Shown here piece by piece: positions 61,667-64,000 of a DNA stretch of 64,000 bases. Origin of the DNA: Lasioglossum baleicum (Eukaryota > Arthropoda > Insecta > Hymenoptera > Halictidae). How positions within the stretch are numbered: the stretch's first letter is position 1; the number at the start of each line of letters is the position of its first letter. The stretch spans positions 1,302,001 to 1,366,000 of the forward strand of contig NC_134942.1 of assembly GCF_051020765.1 (NCBI RefSeq). The letters are read 5' to 3'. The notes beneath the pieces are model-generated. The model saw only the letters and a list, made by a program, of their open reading frames with translations. It did not search any database and had not been told where the DNA came from. The position numbers and the translations under genes are program-made.

Positions 61667-64000
61667 GACCTATGGGGCGTTATTGGGATGGACCTCTCGT
61701 TGCCGGTCGTGGTCGACCACATGATCGGCAGCGAGAGGTCAAGAGCAGCGTTTGCCTCCTTCTGCGAGATTGTGATAACGCAGAAGGAGGCAGCGGAGAG
61801 GGAGAGGGAAGCCGGCCCCCTCACCGCCAGGAGGCTAGGATCGGCGGGGCAACCCCGACGAGGCCGACGGCCCCCTGTTAAGGGGCCGCAGACGTAATGG
61901 CGGCGGTGGGACTACTTAGTACTTCCACCGCCGTCAAGGGGGGCTGGCCGTTAAGGCGCCCCCGGGGTGGGCAGGTCGCGGGGGGGGAGGTGGAGCAATA
62001 ATCCCCTCCCCCCCTCTACAAAGATGCGACCAGCCGGTCGACCCCCCCCCTTTTATTTTATAATATTTCATTTTATTCTATATATATTTTATATTCTATA
62101 TTATAAATTTTATCTTTATATTTTATTCCCCTTTATTTTGCCCCCCCTTCTTATGTTTGTTGTGTTTTGTCCATTGTATTTAGTTACTTATTATTATTTA
62201 TTTATTTATTGACTTTTATTTTATCTATTTTATCTATACACCTTTTCATTTATTGATTTTATCTTTTATTTTATCATATTTTTAAGTTTCATGCGGGTCG
62301 ACCAGGGGTCACGGGGGGTGGGGGCAGACGCGAGCCGGAACTCGCCTCTGTCCCCTCCTTGTCGCGTTGCGGAAAAAAATACAATGCAGCGTGTACGAGT
62401 ATTTGCACATGTATAAAAATCGGATGGCGCGGTAACAAAAATTCTAAATTATACAGCACAAGTTGCAGCAATGGATGCGCATATGTTAAATTACCTGCAT
62501 ACCGCTGTTTCCTCAAACTGTGTGTTCGTAACTGGCACTGGGAGGATCGCAGTGCCACCACTGCGAGGAGGCCCTGGACTCTGCGCGGCATACGCTGGAA
62601 GAATGTCCAGCGTGGTCGGCACGGCGCAGAGACCTAAGGGGCGTTATTGGGATGGACCTCACGTTACCGGTCGTGGTCGACCACATGATCGGCAGCGAGA
62701 GGTCAAGAGCAGCGTTTGCCTCCTTCTGCGAGATTGTGATAACGCAGAAGGAGGCAGCGGAGAGGGAGAGGGAAGCCGGCCCCCTCTCCGCCAGGAGGCT
62801 AGCATCGGCGGGGCAACCCCGACGAGGCCGACGGCCCCCTGTTAAGGGGCCGCAGACGTAAAGGCGGCGGTGGGACTACTTAGTACTTCCACCGCCGCCA
62901 AGGGGGGCTGGCCGTTAAGGCGCCCCCGGGGTGGGCAGGTCGCGGGGGCCGAGGTGGAGCAATAATCCCCTCCCCGCCTCTACAAAGATGCGACCTGCCG
63001 GTCGACCCCTCTCCTTTTATTTTATAATATTTCATTTTATTCTATATATATTTTATATTCTATATTATAAATTTTATCTTTATCTTCCATTCCCCTTTAT
63101 TTTGTCCCCACTTCTTATGTTTGTTGTGGTTTGTCCATTGTATTTATTTACTTATTATTATTTATTTATTTATTGACTTTTATTTCATCTATTTTATCTA
63201 TACACCTTTTCATTTATTGATTTTATCTTTTATTTTATCATATTTTTAAGTTTTATGCGGGTTGACCAGGTGGCGGGACGGGGGGAGGGGACAGACGCGA
63301 GCCGGAACTCGCCTCTGTCCCCTCCTTGTCGCGTTGCGGAAAAAAATACAATGCAGCGTGTACGAGTATTTGCACATGTATAAAAATCGGATGGCGCGGT
63401 AACAAAAATTCTAAATTATACAGCACAATTTGCAGCAATGGATGCGCATATGTTAAATTACCTGCATACCGCCGTTTCCTCAAACTGTGTGTTCGTCACT
63501 GGCACTGGGAGGATCGCAGTGCCACCACTGCGAGGAGGCCCAGGACTCTGCGCGGCATATGCTGGAAGAATTTCCAGCGTGGTCGGCGCCGCGCAGAGAC
63601 CTAAGGGGCGTTATTGGGATGGACTTCTCGTTGCCGGTCGTGGTCGACCACATGATCGGCAGCGAGAGGTCAAGAGCAGCGTTTGCCTCCTTCTGCGAGA
63701 TTGTGATAACGCAGAAGGAGGCAGCGGAGAGGGAGAGGGAAGCCGGCCCCCTCTCCGCCAGGAGGCTAGCATCGGCGGGGCAACCCCGACGAGGCCGACG
63801 GCCCCCTGTTAAGGGGCCGCAGACGTAAAGGCGGCGGTGGGACTACTTAGTACTTCCACCGCCGCCAAGGGGGGCTGGCCGTTAAGGCGCCCCCGGGGTG
63901 GGCAGGTCGTGGGGGCCGAGGTGGAGCAATAATCCCCTCCCCGCCTCTACAAAGATGCGACCTGCCGGTCGACCCCCCTCCTTTTATTTTATAATATTTC
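61667..64000 (+). repeat. Higher-order unit, copy 3 (cut by window edge)
   Basis: M58 second half, M59 and M60 match M43/M51, M44 and M45 respectively. M59 shares GGCCCTGGACTC, CCCCTCTCC and TCTTCCATTCC with M44 (offset 14,467 bp). M60 shares GAATTTCCAGC and GGACTTCTCG with M45 but has CGGATGGCGCGG, so it lacks the one-base deletion seen in M45 and M52. Confidence 0.8.

Larger units (their letters stand above)
13943..64000 (+). repeat. Satellite array, right segment (M8 3' part to M60 partial)
   Basis: This continues the same array in the same orientation. Monomer starts: 14077 (M9), 15039, 16004, 16968 (M12), 17934, 18898, 19862, 20826, 21790, 22753, 23717, 24681, 25645, 26608, 27572, 28536 (M24), 29500, 30467, 31430, 32397, 33361, 34325, 35286, 36251, 37215, 38180, 39144, 40108 (M36), 41071, 42035, 42999, 43965, 44929, 45895, 46859, 47823 (M44), 48787, 49753, 50718, 51682, 52645, 53610, 54575, 55540 (M52), 56503, 57468, 58432, 59395, 60360, 61325, 62290 (M59) and 63254 (M60, cut by the window edge). 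Spacing is 961-967 bp. Differences are mostly substitutions and small indels in G and C runs. No inversion, second transposon or unique sequence interrupts the array. Confidence 0.97.

Noticed and set aside
1..64000. CRISPR-like array, since repeats are regular
   Set aside because: The repeated unit is about 964 bp with no unique spacers, and the window carries eukaryotic retrotransposons; there is no cas-like gene.

Overview
This is a eukaryotic repeat region, almost certainly insect (an ant or other hymenopteran is plausible but unproven). No host gene is visible. About 57.7 kb of the 64 kb is one head-to-tail satellite array with a monomer of about 964 bp (962-969 bp). The rest is a single Bel-Pao LTR retrotransposon of 6,286 bp inserted into one monomer.

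Layout. Satellite copies run from 1 to 7646. The Bel-Pao element lies at 7652-13937, flanked by a 5-bp target duplication, TTATG. Satellite then continues from 13943 to the right edge. Taking the conserved CATGCGGG/TATGCGGG motif as monomer start, I count 58 intact monomers (M1-M7, M9-M59), one monomer split by the retrotransposon (M8), and partial copies at both edges (M0, M60). All are in the same orientation. Neither end of the array is in the window.

Monomer anatomy. About 700 bp is GC-rich and about 240-260 bp is a T-rich, G-poor tract. The GC-rich part carries the decayed 3' end of an R1-clade non-LTR retrotransposon: the CX2CX8HX4C motif and C-terminal tail of ORF2, its stop codon and 3' UTR. 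It also holds seven perfect or near-perfect inverted repeats. The many 60-160-codon open frames in the array are by-products of recent homogenisation and are not annotated as genes.

Higher-order structure. Monomers fall into two types by their first 60 bp. They are grouped in multi-monomer duplications: periods of 3,855 bp (4-mer), 4,819 bp (5-mer), 1,930 bp (dimer), and an 8-mer/7-mer block (7.72 and 6.75 kb) at the right end. The right block contains a hybrid monomer (M52) that marks an unequal exchange to within about 100 bp.

The Bel-Pao element has two 416-bp LTRs differing at three sites, a primer site matching the tRNA-Tyr 3' end, a polypurine tract, and recognisable gag, protease, reverse transcriptase, RNase H and integrase. 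Gag-protease and pol are in different frames, and a short linking segment appears to be missing near 10020. This copy is therefore young by its LTRs but probably defective. It is present in one monomer only, so it entered after the local amplifications or in a monomer not copied since.
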